64,000 nucleotides of DNA, taken from NCBI RefSeq assembly GCF_001889005.1, contig NZ_CP018153.1, positions 80,001 to 144,000 on the forward strand, read 5' to 3'. This document shows, one piece after another, positions 11,467-20,127 of the stretch. The position numbers and the translations under genes were made by a program. The notes beneath the pieces are model-generated. The model searched no databases. It was given only the letters and a program-made list of their open reading frames with translations, and was not told the origin of the DNA. Each line of letters begins with the position of its first letter. The first letter of the stretch is position 1. This stretch comes from Christiangramia salexigens. GTDB taxonomy: Bacteria > Bacteroidota > Bacteroidia > Flavobacteriales > Flavobacteriaceae.

Positions 11467-11474
11467 CAAAAGTA
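11467..11474 (-). promoter_or_regulatory. gap promoter -7 box
   Basis: The minus strand reads TACTTTTG, an exact TAnnTTTG box, 28 nt before the chosen gap ATG. No good -33 element was seen at the expected distance. Confidence 0.5.
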
Positions 11475-11510
11475 TATATTTCAAACGTTTTCGTAAACCT
11501 TTTTCTATAA

Positions 11511-11540
11511 AAAAAAGCTCTTCAAACAGGAAGAGCTTTT
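11511..11540 (-). terminator. htrA terminator
   Basis: AAAAGCTCTT/AAGAGCTTTT 10-bp stem (11513-11522 with 11531-11540) with a T run on the minus strand, 20 bp past the protease stop codon. Confidence 0.88.
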
Positions 11541-11559
11541 AGAATCTAAAGTTTTTTAT

Positions 11560-12957
11560 CTAACGCCAGATCATACGTTGCTTTTCTCCTTTCGTGTCCA
11601 GATAAGTGATAACGATTGGATCTGAGGATCTTCGACTTAAGATCACTTCTTCAACATCCTGGATATTATAGATCTTTTTATTATTGATCTCTGTGATAAT
11701 AGCTCCAACCAATTCTGCTTCGGGTAAATTTTCTGAAAGAATTTGGTTGATCTTTACGCCATTATTAGCATTTAATAATTTTAATTCCTCAGAAGTTGCA
11801 TTAGAGACCTCCACCCCAATAGCCGGGATTCTATAGGATTCGAGCTTGGTAAGCATTACCTTCAATTCTTTCTCATTTCCGTCTCTTAAGATCTTGACCA
11901 AAACTTCATCACCCGGACGTTTGGATCCAATATAACCTGAGAGATCAGAAAATTTCTTGATCTTTATATTGTCTATCTGTCTAATAATATCTCCCTGTTC
12001 TAAACCGGCTTTTTCAGCTCCACTGCCGGGTCTAACCATGCCAATATATACTCCCTGTGAAGTGCTTAGACCGTATTCCTTAACAGCTTCGGGCGTAATA
12101 CTTCCACCGCGAATTCCCAAAATACCTTTCTGAACATCTCCATATTCCATGATGTCCTCTACGATCTTACGGGCAATATTAGAAGGAACAGCAAAGGCAT
12201 AGCCTATATAGCTCCCGCTTGGAGAACTAATTGCCGTATTTATGCCAATAAGCTCACCATTAATATTCACAAGAGCACCTCCACTATTTCCGGGGTTGAT
12301 AGCTGCATCGGTTTGAATAAAAGATTGTGGTGAATTGTCCCTTGCGTTCAAATCTCTTGCTTTTGCACTGATAATTCCAGCTGTAACAGTAGATTTTAAG
12401 TTGAAAGGGTTTCCAACTGCTAGCACCCATTCACCCAGCTGAGCATTGTCTGAATCTCCGAAAGGAATATAATCCAGGTCTTCGGCATCAACTTTTATAA
12501 GCGCGATATCGGTTTGCGGGTCACTACCAATGACTTCGGCCTTGTAAGTTTTATTATTATTCAGGGTAACTTCAATTTCGCTGGCGCCTTCAATAACATG
12601 GTTATTGGTAACTATATAGCCATCTGGGGTGATTATAACTCCAGATCCGGCTCCTTGGAGCGCCCTGCCGCCATTATTTCCATACTGATAGTATTCCCAG
12701 ATGTTTCTTGGCCCTTTAAAAACGGCGACGTTTTTTACGTGAACTACCGCGTGTACCGTTTTTTCGGCTGCTTCGGTAAAGTCGGCGTTGGTGCCGTATA
12801 CGCTGTTAGAATTGTTCACGGGTATGAAAGATTGCTGCTGTGCTTTTCCATTTTGGGCAGCCTGAATTGCCGTTTCCTCAAAGAATAGTTTATAACTACC
12901 CAGGGTAAGTGCACCTCCGAGGATCGAAACAAAAAGTAACGTTGCTATTTTTTTCAT
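11560..12957 (-). CDS. periplasmic serine protease/chaperone, HtrA (DegP/DegQ) family
   Basis: This is a 465-residue envelope quality-control protease. It has an N-terminal signal or anchor helix (residues about 4-24) and a trypsin-like domain with catalytic triad His120 (VTNNHVIEG), Asp150 (DPQTDIALIKV) and Ser225 (NPGNSGGAL). Two PDZ domains follow (about 285-365 and 375-460; the first contains GAEKAGLEQGDIIRQIDN). It should degrade or refold misfolded periplasmic proteins. It is leftward, 76 bp after the gap promoter region, with its own terminator, and divergent from dapF. The length fits DegQ/DegP-like Do proteases; the exact subtype is not assigned. Confidence 0.94.
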   Translation of the reverse strand: MKKIATLLFVSILGGALTLGSYKLFFEETAIQAAQNGKAQQQSFIPVNNSNSVYGTNADFTEAAEKTVHAVVHVKNVAVFKGPRNIWEYYQYGNNGGRALQGAGSGVIITPDGYIVTNNHVIEGASEIEVTLNNNKTYKAEVIGSDPQTDIALIKVDAEDLDYIPFGDSDNAQLGEWVLAVGNPFNLKSTVTAGIISAKARDLNARDNSPQSFIQTDAAINPGNSGGALVNINGELIGINTAISSPSGSYIGYAFAVPSNIARKIVEDIMEYGDVQKGILGIRGGSITPEAVKEYGLSTSQGVYIGMVRPGSGAEKAGLEQGDIIRQIDNIKIKKFSDLSGYIGSKRPGDEVLVKILRDGNEKELKVMLTKLESYRIPAIGVEVSNATSEELKLLNANNGVKINQILSENLPEAELVGAIITEINNKKIYNIQDVEEVILSRRSSDPIVITYLDTKGEKQRMIWR

Positions 12958-13062
12958 TTTCGGAATTTGTATTTAAGGTTTAACCTGTTTTTACTCAATT
13001 TTATTATGATCTAGAGCCTTTTTAACGGCTATTTAACAGCGATGAAAATCGACTGTAAATCG

Positions 13063-13070
13063 TATATTTG
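13063..13070 (+). promoter_or_regulatory. dapF promoter -7 box
   Basis: TATATTTG matches TAnnTTTG exactly and ends 20 nt before the dapF ATG. The -33 element is not clear. Confidence 0.55.
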
Positions 13071-13090
13071 TGCCTCCTTAGATTAGATTT

Positions 13091-13876
13091 ATGAAACTTG
13101 AATTCTATAAATATCAAGGTACCGGCAATGATTTTGTAATGCTGGATAACCGCGATAGTATATTACCCAAAAACAGTACCAAATTAATCAGAGATCTGTG
13201 CGATAGAAAATTTGGCATAGGTGCCGATGGTTTGATCTGTCTTGAAAACCCTGAAAATAATACCGATGATTTTAAAATGGTTTATTTTAATGCCGATGGG
13301 AATGAAAGCAGTATGTGTGGAAATGGTGGCAGATGTTTAGTTGCGTTTGCGAAGTTTTTGGGGATTATAGAAAACTCAGCAAGGTTCACAGCAATAGATG
13401 GTCCTCATGAGGCGATCGTTAAAGATGGCATCGTGAGCTTAAAAATGCAGGATGTTGAGGAATTCAAAGAAGGTGATGAATTTATTTTTTTAAATACAGG
13501 ATCTCCTCATCACGTTTCATTCATCGATGGAGTCTCTCATTTAGATGTGAAAAAAGAAGGGGCTGCGATAAGATATTCAAAGCTTTATAGAGACGGAGGT
13601 ACTAATGTGAATTTTGTTCAGGAGATCTCGAAGGATACTTTTTCGGTTCGCACTTATGAAAGAGGCGTGGAAGATGAAACCCTGTCTTGTGGAACCGGGG
13701 TTACTGCTGTAGCACTCGCAGCCTCATTTACTTCGAAAACAGATTCAGAAAAGGTAAAACTTATTACCCCCGGAGGTGAACTCTCTGTGAGTTTTAAAAA
13801 ACAGGATAAAAAGTTTACCGATGTCTGGTTGTCCGGACCGGCTCAACAGGTCTTTAAAGGAGATATACTATGTTAA
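13091..13876 (+). CDS. dapF: diaminopimelate epimerase
   Basis: It converts LL- to meso-diaminopimelate for lysine and peptidoglycan synthesis. The 261-residue protein has the two-base catalytic pair Cys76 (ESSMCGNGGRC) and Cys200 (ETLSCGTGVTA), plus the N-terminal YQGTGNDFVMLDN substrate motif. It is the first gene of a rightward operon; its end overlaps the next gene by 7 bp. Together with mltG two genes on and dapA at 30.5 kb, it points to cell-wall metabolism. Confidence 0.97.
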   Translation: MKLEFYKYQGTGNDFVMLDNRDSILPKNSTKLIRDLCDRKFGIGADGLICLENPENNTDDFKMVYFNADGNESSMCGNGGRCLVAFAKFLGIIENSARFTAIDGPHEAIVKDGIVSLKMQDVEEFKEGDEFIFLNTGSPHHVSFIDGVSHLDVKKEGAAIRYSKLYRDGGTNVNFVQEISKDTFSVRTYERGVEDETLSCGTGVTAVALAASFTSKTDSEKVKLITPGGELSVSFKKQDKKFTDVWLSGPAQQVFKGDILC

Positions 13877-14400
13877 CCTTAACCGGAGATAAAGTATATC
13901 TAAGAGCATTAGAACCGGAAGATCTTGATTTTGTGCATAAGATTGAGAACGATGAGGACTTCTGGGAAATAAGCTCTACTCAGTCTCCTTATTCTAAATT
14001 TTTAATAAGGCAATATCTCGAAAATGCTCATCGTGATATCTACGATATTAAGCAATTGAGGCTTGTAGTTTGTACGAAAAAGCACAGACCTGTTGGTCTA
14101 ATTGATGTGTTTGATCTTGAGCCCGCGAATAGAAGAGCCGCTGTAGGTATTTTGATCGCTAATAAAAAGGATCGAAAAAAAGGCTTCGGGTCAGAGAGTT
14201 TGGCCTTGCTTAGCAAATATTGTTTTACACATCTGGGTTTACATCAGATTTACGCAAATGTAACGGCCGATAATCTTGAGAGTATGCAGGTTTTTGAAAA
14301 TAATGGTTTTAGAAAAGTAGGACTTAAAAAAGACTGGACGCTTTTCAACGGCAAATTTAAGGATGAATGGTTATATCAACTTTTGAATAATGTACATTAA
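13870..14400 (+). CDS. GNAT acetyltransferase, RimJ/RimL-like
   Basis: This 176-residue protein belongs to the acetyl-CoA-dependent N-acetyltransferase fold. LTGDKVYLRALEPEDLDFV at the start, GLIDVFDLEPANRRAAVGILI in the middle and the cofactor-binding segment DRKKGFGSESLALL are typical of the RimJ/RimL/SpeG branch. The C-terminal VFENNGFRKVG is the standard last beta-alpha unit. The substrate, whether a protein N-terminus or a small amine, is unknown. It overlaps dapF by 7 bp and mltG by 11 bp, so the three are translationally coupled. Confidence 0.85.
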   Translation: MLTLTGDKVYLRALEPEDLDFVHKIENDEDFWEISSTQSPYSKFLIRQYLENAHRDIYDIKQLRLVVCTKKHRPVGLIDVFDLEPANRRAAVGILIANKKDRKKGFGSESLALLSKYCFTHLGLHQIYANVTADNLESMQVFENNGFRKVGLKKDWTLFNGKFKDEWLYQLLNNVH

Positions 14401-15433
14401 AAAAATAATTGTTGCAATAGCGGTCCTTGGTTTGATCGCGCTTGGATTTTTTAGTTATTACGTCTACGAAAATATTTTTTCTTCGAATACACAGTTCGAA
14501 AAGAACCAGGAAGTAGTTTATATTCCAACAGGAGCAGATTTTAAGCAGGTATCAGATTCTTTGAGCCCGCTGCTAAAAGATATGTGGTCTTTTAAGATCG
14601 TAGCAGAAAAGAAAGGTTATGTGAATAATGTAAGACCCGGTAGATATCTGTTGAAAAAAGGTATGAATAATAATGAGCTCGTAAATGCGCTCAGGGTTGG
14701 AAATAAACCGGTAAAAGTGATTTTCAATAATCAGGAAAGATTAGAAAACCTTGCAGGGAGGATCGCTGAGCAGATCGAAGCCGATAGTTTAGCACTATTA
14801 AAATCTTTTAAAGATCCAGCTTTTTTAAGCGAGCATAAATTTGAGGAGAGAAATGCATTAGGCATGTATATTCCAAATCAATACGAATTCTACTGGAATA
14901 CTTCAGCCGAAGAGTTCAGAAGGCGTATGCTTAAGGAATACAACAGGTTTTGGAATGAAGACAGGCTGAAGAAAGCCGATAAAATAGGTCTGAAGCCTTC
15001 AGAGGTCATGAGTATAGCGGCTATCGTACAGAAGGAAACAGCAAAGGTTGACGAAAGGCCTAAGGTGGCAGGTGTATATATGAACAGGCTTAAGAACGGA
15101 TGGAAACTTGAAGCTGATCCTACGGTAATCTATGCGATTAAAGAAAAGACCGGTAATTTTGATACTATTATAAAGCGTGTTCTTTATAAAGATTTGGAAT
15201 TGGATTCCCCTTATAATACGTATAAATATAAACAGATACCTCCCGGACCGATTTCAATGCCGGATATTTCTTCTATAGACGCGGTTCTTAATTACGAGGA
15301 TCACAATTATTTTTATTTTGTGGCCGATGTTGAAAATTTTGGATATCATAAATTCGCTAAAAGCCTTGCTCAGCATAACAGGAACAAACGGGAATATGTA
15401 CGTTGGATAAATCGGCAGGGAATAAAACGCTAA
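14390..15433 (+). CDS. mltG: endolytic murein transglycosylase
   Basis: The 347-residue inner-membrane enzyme cuts nascent glycan strands and so sets peptidoglycan chain length. One transmembrane helix (about residues 5-26) is followed by a LysM-like region and the YceG domain. The catalytic Glu216 lies in AIVQKETAKVDERP, followed by VAGVYMNRLKNGWKLEADPT and the conserved SPYNTYKYKQIPPGPI. The length is as expected. It is coupled to the acetyltransferase and dapF upstream. Confidence 0.95.
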   Translation: MYIKKIIVAIAVLGLIALGFFSYYVYENIFSSNTQFEKNQEVVYIPTGADFKQVSDSLSPLLKDMWSFKIVAEKKGYVNNVRPGRYLLKKGMNNNELVNALRVGNKPVKVIFNNQERLENLAGRIAEQIEADSLALLKSFKDPAFLSEHKFEERNALGMYIPNQYEFYWNTSAEEFRRRMLKEYNRFWNEDRLKKADKIGLKPSEVMSIAAIVQKETAKVDERPKVAGVYMNRLKNGWKLEADPTVIYAIKEKTGNFDTIIKRVLYKDLELDSPYNTYKYKQIPPGPISMPDISSIDAVLNYEDHNYFYFVADVENFGYHKFAKSLAQHNRNKREYVRWINRQGIKR

Positions 15434-15553
15434 CAGGCTGCATTTTTAGGAAAATTTAAACAATTGAGCATTAATAAGTTATTGTTCCGTTAAATCTACA
15501 GAAGCTTTAAAAAACGTTTAACATCTTGTAAATCAAATTATTAAAATTTGTCA

Positions 15554-15598
15554 TACATTTGCGTCGCGAATATGAAAGAGGTGTAGGTTATTAATAAC
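15554..15598 (+). promoter_or_regulatory. promoter -7 box and palindrome ahead of the lysozyme-like gene
   Basis: TACATTTG (15554-15561) is an exact -7 box. It is followed at 15587-15598 by the perfect 12-bp palindrome GTTATTAATAAC in what would be the 5' leader. The palindrome could be an operator or a small hairpin; neither is shown. Confidence 0.45.
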
Positions 15599-15629
15599 TC
15601 AAACCATTAATCTTTCGAAATCAAAAGCA

Positions 15630-16292
15630 ATGAGAAAGAAAATTGCAAAATTTTCAATCTTGCCTCTAGCAGCAGGCTCTATATTTTTTAGTTTTTCAAC
15701 TAAAGACGCTGCTAAACTGAATCTGGAAGACTATTCCACTTACGATCTGGATCTCGATTATACTGTAGATGATCTAAGAGGGGAGTTGAAACCAGAATTT
15801 AAATTTTCACACACTTCTCCTGTTCTGGGGAAATCCTATGTAGGTTTTAAAGAAGCTTTGGCTTTTAAAGAATCTGGTGGGGACTACAAGAGCATAAATG
15901 AGTATGGTTACCTCGGGAAATATCAATTCGGAGTAGGAACTTTGAATTTAGTAGGGATCTATGATACTATTAATTTCCTGAATTCTCCGGCTCTGCAGGA
16001 GGCAGCCTTTTATGCTAACGCTTCAAGAAATAAGTGGATCCTTCAGCGTGATATTAAGCGTTTTGAAGGAAAGACAATCAATGGAGTAAAGGTTACTGAA
16101 TCCGGAATTCTGGCTGCGGCTCATCTTGCTGGTCCTGGTAGTGTGAAAAAGTATCTTCGTAGTTGGGGAGCTCAGGCATTTAGTGATGCCTTTGGAACCA
16201 CTATAAAGAATTACATGAAGCGCTTTGGCGGTTATGATGTTTCCTTTATTGAAACAAAGAAGAATGCCAGAGTTGACTTTGAGTCTCTCTAA
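15630..16292 (+). CDS. secreted lysozyme-like (transglycosylase-fold) protein
   Basis: The 220-residue protein has an N-terminal signal (about residues 1-24). A spacer of about 45 residues rich in Asp and Leu leads to a region resembling the lysozyme/transglycosylase fold: KEALAFKESGGDYKSIN with candidate catalytic Glu81, then YLGKYQFG, and AAHLAGPGSVKKYL near the end. It likely acts on peptidoglycan in the periplasm or at the surface, consistent with mltG just upstream, but it has its own promoter box. Catalytic activity is inferred, not certain. Its end overlaps the convergent methylase gene by 4 bp. Confidence 0.7.
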   Translation: MRKKIAKFSILPLAAGSIFFSFSTKDAAKLNLEDYSTYDLDLDYTVDDLRGELKPEFKFSHTSPVLGKSYVGFKEALAFKESGGDYKSINEYGYLGKYQFGVGTLNLVGIYDTINFLNSPALQEAAFYANASRNKWILQRDIKRFEGKTINGVKVTESGILAAAHLAGPGSVKKYLRSWGAQAFSDAFGTTIKNYMKRFGGYDVSFIETKKNARVDFESL

Positions 16293-17017
16293 AGATCTTT
16301 TTGGATAATAAATATAGCCGGTCTTTTATGAAGATCGGCTTTTATATTTTTCCATTCTGAAGCCGTGGCTGTCTTGATGAATTCAGATTCAAGGCTAAGG
16401 TCACAGGCTACACAGATTCTTGTAGTTGGATGCAGGTTTTGAATTAGATCCTCAAGAAATTTCATATTTCGGTAAGGAGTCTCAATGAAAATCTGAGCCT
16501 GATTTTTCTCTGAAGAAATTCTTTCAAGCTGTTTTAATTCATGTTTTCTTTCCTTTTTATCTATTGGCAAATAACCATGAAAAGTAAAGCTTTGACCATT
16601 CATCCCGCTTGCCATCATGGCTAGCAATATTGAAGATGGGCCAATAAGAGGTACTACCTGAATATTGTAACTATGTGCAAGCTTTACGATTTCGGCTCCG
16701 GGATCTGCAACTCCGGGACATCCGGCTTCACTGAGCAAACCAATATCATGACCATCTTTTGCGGCGTCAAGAAAACTAGGAATATCCGATACTTCCGTGA
16801 ATTTGTTCAGGCTGTTTAATCTAAGACTTTGCTGCGATTTATTGGGAAGGACCTGCTTTATGAACCTTCTTGCCGTTTTTTCATTCTCTACAATAAAATT
16901 ATCGATCTTTTCTATGATCGATATATTCTGCGGAGGAAAGACTCGCTCCGGGTTGGAATCTCCCAATCCAACGGGAATCAAATAGAGTTTACCGTAATTT
17001 CTGGCATCAGAACTCAT
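16289..17017 (-). CDS. SAM-dependent tetrapyrrole-methylase-fold enzyme, RsmI-like
   Basis: The 242-residue protein is of the RsmI family, whose best-known member methylates the ribose of C1402 in 16S rRNA. Visible motifs are KLYLIPVGLGDSNPERVFP at the start, IGLLSEAGCPGVADPGAEIV (the cofactor loop), VVPLIGPSSILLAMMASGMNG and QIFIETPYRN. The N-terminal LIPVGLGD in place of LYLVATPIGN marks the shorter Bacteroidota branch, which often exists beside a classical RsmI. The substrate may therefore differ, and I give no gene symbol. It overlaps the start of the phosphatase gene upstream by 4 bp. Confidence 0.82.
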   Translation of the reverse strand: MSSDARNYGKLYLIPVGLGDSNPERVFPPQNISIIEKIDNFIVENEKTARRFIKQVLPNKSQQSLRLNSLNKFTEVSDIPSFLDAAKDGHDIGLLSEAGCPGVADPGAEIVKLAHSYNIQVVPLIGPSSILLAMMASGMNGQSFTFHGYLPIDKKERKHELKQLERISSEKNQAQIFIETPYRNMKFLEDLIQNLHPTTRICVACDLSLESEFIKTATASEWKNIKADLHKRPAIFIIQKDL

Positions 17018-17481
17018 AGGGTTCCGTTGTTGAGTTTTTTTGCAATTTCTTCACAGGCCTCATTGAGCATTAAATACACATTTTCAAAACCCTGTTCACC
17101 TCCATGATATGGATCTGGTACATCTACATTTTCTGAAGGGAATACTTCCTCGAGAATTAAATGCACTTTTTGCCTGTCCTCATCAGTTCTGGCAAGAGAA
17201 ATTACATCTTTAAAATTAGAATTGTCCATTACAAAAATATGGTGAAAGTCGTCATAATCTTCAACTGAAAATTGTCTTCCACGCTGTTCGGTAATATCCA
17301 GATCGTAACGTTTCGCGATTGCGATAGATCGGCGATCCGGCCTTTCCCCGATATGATAATTTCCGGTTCCGGCCGAATCCACAAATACTTTAGATGGATC
17401 TACTTTTGATTTTAAAATTCCTTCAGCCAGGGGTGAACGGCAAATATTGCCGAGACACACCATTAATACCCTGGTTTTCAT
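17014..17481 (-). CDS. low-molecular-weight protein-tyrosine phosphatase
   Basis: The 155-residue phosphatase has the P-loop CLGNICRS (catalytic Cys9, Arg15) directly after the first strand and the general-acid Asp in VPDPYHGG near residue 116. It hydrolyses phosphotyrosine (or phosphoarginine) on proteins; the target is unknown. The start is taken at MKTRVLMVCLG (17481), the usual family start; an in-frame start 15 residues upstream lies inside the end of dnaA and adds non-conserved residues. It follows dnaA after 10 bp. Confidence 0.92.
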   Translation of the reverse strand: MKTRVLMVCLGNICRSPLAEGILKSKVDPSKVFVDSAGTGNYHIGERPDRRSIAIAKRYDLDITEQRGRQFSVEDYDDFHHIFVMDNSNFKDVISLARTDEDRQKVHLILEEVFPSENVDVPDPYHGGEQGFENVYLMLNEACEEIAKKLNNGTL

Positions 17482-17491
17482 AAACTTTAAT

Positions 17492-18919
17492 TTATAGAGT
17501 GAGTTTCTTGTTGAGGTCTTCAACAAATTTTTTGAATTGCTTATCTGTAGATGCTAAATTATCAACAGTTTTACAGGCGTGCAACACGGTGGCATGATCG
17601 CGACTTCCAATTTGAGAGCCTATACTTGCAAGTGATGCTTTGGTAAACTTTTTCGCAAAGAACATAGCCAGTTGTCTTGCCTGAACAATATGACGTTTTC
17701 TGGTTTTGGACTGCAAGGTGTCTACATCCATCTGGAAGTAATCGCTTACTACTTTTTGAATATAATCTATAGAAACTTCGCGTTTTGTGTTCTTTACATA
17801 GTTATCAACGATCTTCTTCGCAAGTTCAAGAGTAATATCCTTTTTATTAAAAGATGAGTGGGCGATAAGTGAAATGATAGCACCTTCGAGCTCTCTGATA
17901 TTTGTCTTGATGTTATTAGCAAGGAACTCTACAATATCTTCCGGCATCTCAACACCATCGCGATAAAGTTTGTTTTTGATTATTGAAACCCGTGTTTCAA
18001 AATCCGGATGCTGAAGTTCAGCTGAAAGTCCCCATTTAAATCTTGAAAGTAACCTCTGCTCAATATCCTGCATATCCACGGGAGCCTTGTCACTTGTTAA
18101 TATGACCTGCTTTCCGTTTTGATGTAGGTGGTTGAATATATGGAAGAATACATCCTGTGTTCCGGCCTTACCCGAAAGTAACTGAATATCATCCACTACC
18201 AACACATCTATGATCTGATAAAAATGAATGAAATCATTTCGGTTATTTTTCTTTACAGATTCTATGTATTGCTGAGTAAATTTTTCAGCAGATATGTATA
18301 GAACCGTTTTTTCAGGATATTTATCTTTTATTTCAACACCTATGGCGTGTGCCAGATGTGTTTTCCCTAATCCAACTCCTCCAAATATCAATAAAGGATT
18401 AAAAGAGGTTCCTCCCGGCTTGTTGGCTACAGCTAAACCAGCCGATCTTGCCAGTCTGTTTGAATCGCCTTCCAGAAAATTCTCAAAATTATAATTTGGA
18501 TTAAGCTGAGATTCAATTTTTACATTCCTTATTCCGGGAATTATAAAAGGGTTCTTTAATTCGGGGCTTTTATTCTTGATCGGTACATCTACTTCCTGTG
18601 AAGCCATGTTGGATCTTTGAGTGCTTGGAATCTTTTCGGTAAAAGGTAACTTATTACCGTAAGTGTTTTCCATCTTGATAACGTATACCAATTTGGCTTT
18701 TTCCCCTAGCTCCCTGGTGAGGGAAACCTTTAGGAGTTTTACGTAATGCTCTTCCAGCCATTCGTAGAAAAACTTTGACGGGACTTGTATGCTCAGGGCA
18801 CAATCCGTTAGTTTCACTGCTTGGATAGGTTCAAACCATGTTTTATAAGCTTGAGGGGTAATGTTATCCTGAATAAAAGACAGACAGTTATTCCAAACCG
18901 ATTGCGCAGTTTTCGACAT
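17492..18919 (-). CDS. dnaA: chromosomal replication initiator DnaA
   Basis: The 475-residue AAA+ ATPase binds DnaA boxes and opens the replication origin. Domain I covers about residues 1-85 and a variable linker runs to about 135. The AAA+ core has Walker A GGVGLGKTH (180-188) and Walker B VLVVDDI (239-245). The C-terminal helix-turn-helix has the family signature (IGSRDHATVLHACKTV). It is followed by the phosphatase and methylase genes. The upstream 205 bp show no cluster of TTATCCACA-type boxes, so I do not call an origin here. Confidence 0.98.
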   Translation of the reverse strand: MSKTAQSVWNNCLSFIQDNITPQAYKTWFEPIQAVKLTDCALSIQVPSKFFYEWLEEHYVKLLKVSLTRELGEKAKLVYVIKMENTYGNKLPFTEKIPSTQRSNMASQEVDVPIKNKSPELKNPFIIPGIRNVKIESQLNPNYNFENFLEGDSNRLARSAGLAVANKPGGTSFNPLLIFGGVGLGKTHLAHAIGVEIKDKYPEKTVLYISAEKFTQQYIESVKKNNRNDFIHFYQIIDVLVVDDIQLLSGKAGTQDVFFHIFNHLHQNGKQVILTSDKAPVDMQDIEQRLLSRFKWGLSAELQHPDFETRVSIIKNKLYRDGVEMPEDIVEFLANNIKTNIRELEGAIISLIAHSSFNKKDITLELAKKIVDNYVKNTKREVSIDYIQKVVSDYFQMDVDTLQSKTRKRHIVQARQLAMFFAKKFTKASLASIGSQIGSRDHATVLHACKTVDNLASTDKQFKKFVEDLNKKLTL

Positions 18920-19123
18920 TATTTGTTAAACGTTATTTTAGGTTAGTAGAAACTTAATGTGGAAGTCGGGGGGTTATGTTCCCCTAACTTGTGTGAAGCA
19001 AATATGTGAACAAAAAATGTAAAAAAAAAACCATATCAGGGTTGAATTTTAAGAAAAATTTATGCATACTTACTTCGTGGCCTGAATATAAAAAACCTTT
19101 TCCTAAAAGCCTTTCTTTTTTAC

Positions 19124-19522
19124 ATGAAATCACATTTTACTTATGTTAAAGTTCGTTATGCTGAAACCGACCAAATGGGTGTGGTTCATCATGGAAACTA
19201 TCCGCAATACCTTGAGATTGCACGAATTGACTGGCTTGACACCCTGGGTGTTTCCTACAAAAGCATGGAGCAGGAAGGAATAATGTTACCGGTTTTCGAA
19301 TTAAGTTTAAAATATCATAAACCGGTTACTTTTCATGACAACTTAAAGATCGAAACGCGACTTAGGGAGGAGCCAAATGTTAAAATTATATTCGACTATT
19401 CTATATACAATGAAGAGGATGAATTGGTTACTACGGCTTCGTCTGTATTAGTATTCATGGATGCGAAAACGAGACGTCCCATAAGGTGTCCAAAATACAT
19501 TCATGATAAGCTGAGAGATTAG
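19124..19522 (+). CDS. acyl-CoA thioesterase, YbgC/4-hydroxybenzoyl-CoA thioesterase type
   Basis: The 132-residue hot-dog-fold protein contains RYAETDQMGVVHHGNYPQYL, the YbgC active-site signature with catalytic Asp16 and the HGNY turn. It hydrolyses acyl-CoA or acyl-ACP thioesters in the cytoplasm. In many bacteria the homologue belongs to the tol-pal operon, but it is alone here, facing away from dnaA. Its last 4 bp overlap the convergent YigZ-like gene. Confidence 0.9.
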   Translation: MKSHFTYVKVRYAETDQMGVVHHGNYPQYLEIARIDWLDTLGVSYKSMEQEGIMLPVFELSLKYHKPVTFHDNLKIETRLREEPNVKIIFDYSIYNEEDELVTTASSVLVFMDAKTRRPIRCPKYIHDKLRD

Positions 19523-20127
19523 TCCTTCAATTTCAAAATTTCAACTTTGTAAGTATTGTCGAATTTAGAATAAATTTCATCGGCATCTTTTTTTCTTACG
19601 GCTATAAATATTCTGCAGTCCAATTCTAATTTTTGATCTATCACATTCAGGTTATTCTGTTTTATGACCTGCATAACCTTGTTCATTTCGGGATAGTCAA
19701 ACTTTACTACAAAGACTTCATCTATAGTTCGTTCAAGAATATCAGAGGCTTCCAGAGCCATTTGAGCAGCGGTTTTGTAGGCATTGATAAGTCCGCCTAC
19801 ACCTAGCTTTACCCCGCCAAAATAACGTACTACAACGATTAATATATTAGTCACTTCAAAGGATTGGATCTGCCCGTATATTGGCATTCCTGCTGAGTTT
19901 GAGGGTTCTCCATCATCATTTGCACGATACCGGAAATCCTGCTTACCTAATTGCCAGGCGTAGCACCAGTGTCTTGCTTTATGATGTCTTGCTTTGAGAT
20001 CTTCCAAATGTAAATTCACTTCTTCTTCGGTTTTAACCGGGAAGGCATACCCGAAAAATTTTGAATTCCGATCCTTAAAAAGTACTTCGGGTGAGGCTTT
20101 AGTTATACTTTTATAAGTGTCTTTCAT
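19519..20127 (-). CDS. YigZ/IMPACT family protein
   Basis: The 202-residue protein has an N-terminal UPF0029/Impact domain with the hallmark segments ARHWCYAWQLG, NDDGEPSNSAGMPIYGQI and VVRYFGGVKLGVGGLINAYK. A smaller ferredoxin-like C-terminal domain (about 130-200) follows. Bacterial YigZ is linked to translation-related regulation but has no proven biochemical role. Its stop and start codons overlap neighbours by 4 bp on both sides, and it is the last of four coupled leftward genes from ribD. Confidence 0.9.
   Translation of the reverse strand: MKDTYKSITKASPEVLFKDRNSKFFGYAFPVKTEEEVNLHLEDLKARHHKARHWCYAWQLGKQDFRYRANDDGEPSNSAGMPIYGQIQSFEVTNILIVVVRYFGGVKLGVGGLINAYKTAAQMALEASDILERTIDEVFVVKFDYPEMNKVMQVIKQNNLNVIDQKLELDCRIFIAVRKKDADEIYSKFDNTYKVEILKLKD

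Noticed and set aside
18920-19123. Replication origin next to dnaA
   Set aside because: I found no cluster of TTATCCACA-like boxes in the 205 bp upstream of dnaA; in Bacteroidota the origin is often elsewhere.
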